Of a stretch of 64,000 bases of DNA, positions 60,735 through 64,000 are shown one piece after another (within the stretch, counting starts at the first letter, position 1; each line of letters opens with the position of its first letter). The translations under genes and the position numbers were made by a program. The notes under the pieces are model-generated. The model had not been told where the DNA came from. It ran no database searches and saw only the letters and a list, made by a program, of their open reading frames with translations. Origin of the DNA: Bettongia penicillata ogilbyi (taxonomy: Eukaryota > Chordata > Mammalia > Diprotodontia > Potoroidae); assembly GCA_023548195.1 (NCBI GenBank), contig JAJHZJ010000270.1:310001-374000 (forward strand), in the 5' to 3' direction.

Positions 60735-61085
60735 ATTCAAATTAGTCAATATTTATTAAATACCTACTATGTGCAGAGCACTCTGCCAGTTACTGAAGGG
60801 GATAGAAAAATTACACAGGACATGATCCTGGCCTCGTTGAGTTTATAGTCAAACATAAAGTCACAATAAACACAGTTACATGGAAAATAAAGAAAATAGA
60901 GAGATGCAGATCAAAGAACTCCTTAAGGCTGAAAGGAAAAGTCATTACTGACAGATCAAGGAAGACTTCATGGAGAAGGTGTCATTTGACTTGGATTGTA
61001 AAGAGTAGGTATAACTTCAACAAGTGAGGGGTGATAGGAAAGGAAGACATTCCAGGTACATGGAAAAGTATAAAAAATCATAGAG
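60735..61085 (-). mobile_element. L2-like LINE, long antisense copy
   Basis: AGTCAATATTTATTAAATAC CTACTATGTGCAGAGCACT, 'gatcctggcctcgttgagtttatagtc', 'gatcaaggaagacttcatggagaaggtgtcatttgacttgg' and 'gacattccaggtacatgg'. Confidence 0.8.
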
Positions 61086-61164
61086 GACCAGAAGTCAATG
61101 ATGTTCCTTTTGAGGGACAGAGAATAGACCAGTTTGGGTAGACCATAGGGAGTATGGAGAGAAG

Positions 61165-61410
61165 CACTTAGGTGAAACAATGGATAGAAGGCTGAGCCTA
61201 GAGTCAGAAGACCTGAATTCACATCCAGCCTGAGCAACTCATTTTACCTCTGTCTGCCTCGTTTTCTTCATCTGTAAAATGGGGATGATGATAATAATAG
61301 TACTTACCTCCCAGGTTGTTGCAAAGATCGAATGAAATCATATGTGTAAAATGCTTAGCTTAGCACCTGGCATACAGCAAATGCTGTATAAATATTAGCT
61401 GTTATTATTA
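61165..61410 (+). mobile_element. Full-length MIR/THER-like CORE-SINE
   Basis: 'aggtgaaacaatggatagaaggctgagcc' head, 'gtcagaagacctgaattcacatcc', 'gttttcttcatctgtaaaatggggatgatgataataatagtacttacctcccaggttgttgcaaagatcg', ending 'gctgtataaatattagctgttattatta'. It is the most complete CORE-SINE here. Confidence 0.9.
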
Positions 61411-61439
61411 GCTATTAAAATCAGCCTGGGGAATTAAGA

Positions 61440-61765
61440 TGCCTCCTCCTCACCTCTGTCTGTTAGAATGCTAGCTTCTTTTCAAGCTCAGCTCAAGTCT
61501 CACTCTCTACATGAAAATGTTCCTGATCCCTCAAATTCACTACCCTAGTATTTTGTATATACTTGTATCTACATATATGTAATGTTATATATATACACAT
61601 ATATGGGACATATATGTACTTTGTATACATTTTGCTTCCCCTGACAGAATATAAGCTTCTTGAGGGCAGCACCTGTTATGTTTTTGTCTTTTAAGCTCTA
61701 GAGCCAGCACAATGCCTGGCACATAGTGGACTTTTAATAAATGCTCATTGAATTTTGGATGATCA
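61440..61765 (+). mobile_element. L2 3' end
   Basis: 'ttcaagctcagctcaagtctcactctctac', 'agcttcttgagggcagcacctg', 'cacaatgcctggcacatagtgg' and 'ttaataaatgctcattgaattt'. A small TATATG simple repeat is at about 61575-61620. Confidence 0.85.
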
Positions 61766-62045
61766 GTTTGTGGAGGACCTTCTTTAAAATATAAACAATC
61801 AAGAAAATAATAAATCAAGTTCTGATGTATAATGTTTGCACATATCCAAGATGTAAATTCTCACCCTGAATATTTAGCAATCTACTCCAGGCTGCAGGTG
61901 TCTTTAATAAATCCCTGTGTGGGGCATCTGGAGTTGATTTGCACAATGAGTCTTAGAAGTCAATAGAGGTACTTCTTCTTTTGTGTTTCTAGGGAAGGAA
62001 AGAGCATCTTAATAATTAGCTAAAGGAATTAAGGATATTTACCCT
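61766..62045. other. Unassigned sequence
   Basis: Nothing recognised. Confidence 0.35.
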
Positions 62046-62049
62046 GGTG

Positions 62050-62340
62050 AAGAGAGAACTTTGGGCTGAGGGAGGCAGGGGAGGGAGGGCTGGGAGGATA
62101 TAATTGTTACCTTCAGATAGTTAAAGATCTCTCCCACGGAAGAGACTATTGCAGATGTACTGCTTGGCCCCATAAAGCAGAACTAAGATCAAGAGGTGGA
62201 AAATTTAGGCTCGACATAAGTAAGCAAGGACAACTTTACTAAAAATTAAAGCTATCTCAGAGTAGGCTGATTCTTGAAGTAGTGAGTTCACCATCATTAG
62301 AGGGCTTCAAACAAAAACTGGATCGTGTTATCATGTTTTG
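62050..62340 (+). mobile_element. CR1-type LINE 3' region
   Basis: 'taaagatctctcccacggaagagactattgcagatgtactgcttggccccataaagcagaactaagatcaagagg', 'tttaggctcgacataag' and 'agagggcttcaaacaaaaactgg' parallel 15.5-15.8 kb. Confidence 0.7.
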
Positions 62341-62785
62341 AGTATGCTGTAGAGAAGATTCTCTTTCCATGTGTCATTGAACTAAACTGTAACTAGGTTT
62401 TTTTTCCAAATCTGAAGGTTTTTAACACTGAAATATATAGAAACATTTGTTATTACAAGCTAAATTCCAAGATACTGTCCTCTGGACTTGCTTGGCTGCA
62501 TCAGAATTTTGTTGATGTGCTGAGATTCTGTGATAATGTCAAGACATTTTGGAGGATGGAAGAAGGATGCTGAAGATGGCATGGGTCTTCTCAATTTAAT
62601 GCCCCATGTCCATGGGAATTTAAATTAGCATGCTTTGTTTAATCAGAAAGGTGAGATCAGATCAAGGAGCTTAAGTCTTATCTCTCTGTGCATGAGTTGG
62701 AAACTATCCATGAGTAGGGGTAAAACTTCACATAGAAAGAGAACTGATAAGGGGCCAATTGTGGTCCAGCACTGTAGATTTATGG
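62341..62785. other. Unassigned sequence
   Basis: A/T-rich unique sequence. Confidence 0.35.
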
Positions 62786-62789
62786 TCCT

Positions 62790-62890
62790 AATTTTCTTCT
62801 AAGAACAGCTCAGGTATCAACTCCTCCATAATGCCTTTCCTGATTCCCCCAGTCATTGATGTCTCTCACATTCTTGGAAACATTTTGTGA
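62790..62890 (+). mobile_element. L2-like 3' region fragment
   Basis: 'agctcaggtatcaactcctccataatgcctttcctgattcccccag'. Confidence 0.75.
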
Positions 62891-62999
62891 AACTTTGTAT
62901 GTAGGGGTAGAGATCAGAACTTTGATTTTATTTCTATAGGGACTGCTAATGCAAGAAAACTCCATTAATCAATGCAGATCAGCACCTTTTCTGCAATTT

Positions 63000-63310
63000 A
63001 GAGTCAGTCAATAAATATTTATTATGTACCTACTTTATGTCAGGCACTGTGCTAAGTGATGGGGATGCAAAAGAAGGTGAAACACAGTCTCTGCTCTCAT
63101 GGAGTTTCTAGTCTAATGAGGAATAACTATATGCAAACTAATTGTAGACAGGATAAATTGGAGATAACCAATGGAGGAGGTAAGACACAAGCATTAAGGG
63201 AGATGAGGAAAGGCTTCCTTCCTGGAGAAGGTGGGATTTTAACTGGGACTTGAAGGAAGTCAGAGAAGCCAGGAGTTGGAGATCAGGAGGGACTGCTACT
63301 AGAATTAAGG
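63000..63310 (-). mobile_element. L2-like LINE, antisense
   Basis: 'cagtcaataaatatttattatgtacctac', CAGGCACTGTGCTAAGTGAT GGGGAT, 'tctctgctctcatggagtttctagtctaatgagg' and 'gaaaggcttccttcctggagaaggtgggattttaactgggacttgaagg'. It is very similar in order to 1.26-1.72 kb. Confidence 0.9.
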
Positions 63311-63334
63311 GGATTGGGAGAGTAGCCAAGAATA

Positions 63335-63405
63335 ACTGAAAAGTTAAGTGGTTTGCTCCATCACAGAGCCAATAGGTGTCAGATTGAGGAACTGACTAAT
63401 CCTCT
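63335..63405 (-). mobile_element. CORE-SINE fragment, antisense
   Basis: 'gaaaagttaagtggtttgctccatcacagagccaataggtgtcag'. Confidence 0.65.
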
Positions 63406-63424
63406 AGGGCCATGCTGCTTCTGG

Positions 63425-63560
63425 ACTTTGGATTATTTACCTCTAGGTACATGTCTAAACCTCCTTGAGGAAGGAACTGCTTCATTTCTGCTCTTGAATC
63501 CCCAGTGCCTAGCACAATTGTCTTGCTCCATAGTAAGGGCTTAATAAATGTTAGTTGAAT
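63425..63560 (+). mobile_element. L2-like 3' end
   Basis: 'taaacctccttgaggaaggaactgc', 'ccccagtgcctagcacaattg' and GGGCTTAATAAATGTTAGTT. Confidence 0.85.
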
Positions 63561-64000
63561 TGGATGCTTGGGAGTACCTACACATTCCCCCTTTGCCTTT
63601 ATTTCATTCCAATCTTTCATCTCTTTCTTCCACATCAATTCTCCTCCCCTCTTGTTTTCTAGCTCTGGCTAGGGAGTTGACTCATTCAGACTGGAGAGCA
63701 TCCAGGCATGAGGGCAGAAATCTCTCCAGAAACTGTCAGGTGACAGGCCCTCAGCAGTCTCTTAGAGGTCACATCTGATGCCACTGAGATTGAGAGCTCA
63801 GCTTCTTTAGCCCATCTGGGCAGGAAGCAAGAGTTGGTGAGGCAAAAAAGAGTGAAAGATAAGGGAAGTTTCTGATTTTGGTTTTCTACTGAGCTGAGCT
63901 TTATGGAGAAAGTAGAGATTGTACTTCGAGGATCAGCACCCATTTCCACCATCTTAATATGCATGTGGGGAGCATGCTGACTATGGGATTGAAAGGACTG
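63561..64000. other. Unassigned sequence
   Basis: Overlapping short frames on both strands (63548-63778, 63686-63964) without recognised family. No repeat recognised. Confidence 0.35.

Overview
This window looks like nuclear DNA from a marsupial. It is A+T-rich, CpG-poor and packed with interspersed repeats that resemble known metatherian families. They include CORE-SINEs (MIR/MON1-like), MAR1-like SINEs with an RTE-type tail, one SINE starting GGGGCAGCTAGGTGGCACAG (WSINE/MAR-like), ORF1-only L1 derivatives (HAL1-like), and many L2/CR1-clade LINE 3' ends. Family names come from recognition by eye, not from a database search. I find no intact protein-coding gene, no rRNA or tRNA gene, no CpG island, no CRISPR array and no prokaryotic-style system. 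The open frames present are mostly short, sit inside repeats or come from simple sequence. The window is intergenic or lies in a large intron.

Layout. 1-9.3 kb: L2 and CORE-SINE fragments, an antisense L1 fragment (3.93-5.13 kb), a large AAAG microsatellite, a 41-bp near-perfect palindrome (8224-8264) and a candidate 20-nt micro-exon (1983-2002). 9.4-29.8 kb: SINE/L2 fragments alternate with stretches of apparently unique DNA that could be conserved noncoding elements (about 9.4-9.76, 16.0-16.56, 18.59-18.91, 22.5-23.1 and 26.56-26.9 kb). There is also a 330-bp polypurine block, an AG microsatellite and an A/T-only minisatellite. 29.9-33.1 kb: two adjacent antisense HAL1-like elements. 33.1-38.1 kb: nested repeats (L1 in a CR1-type element; SINE in a hAT-like element) and a 370-bp polypyrimidine block. 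38.1-40.9 kb: a near full-length antisense HAL1-like element with a 10-bp candidate target-site duplication. 40.9-42.2 kb: an old antisense L1 split by a hAT-like element and a MAR1-like SINE with a 9-bp target-site duplication. 42.4-52.6 kb: hairpins, GATA and GT microsatellites, L2/SINE fragments and a unique block at 46.6-47.6 kb. 52.6-56.5 kb: a third antisense HAL1-like element split by a SINE. 56.5-64 kb: L2/SINE/hAT/CR1 fragments and a unique block at 57.5-58.1 kb that holds the longest compositionally normal open frame (182 codons, minus strand).

No genes act together here. The informative content is the retroposon archaeology, several unusually perfect inverted repeats, and the unique islands that may be regulatory. 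No previously undescribed molecular system is evident. The nearest candidates are the 8224-8264 palindrome, the paired hairpins at 42434-42494, the nested hairpin at 9588-9651 and the X-box/homeodomain-site cluster at 16.37-16.51 kb.
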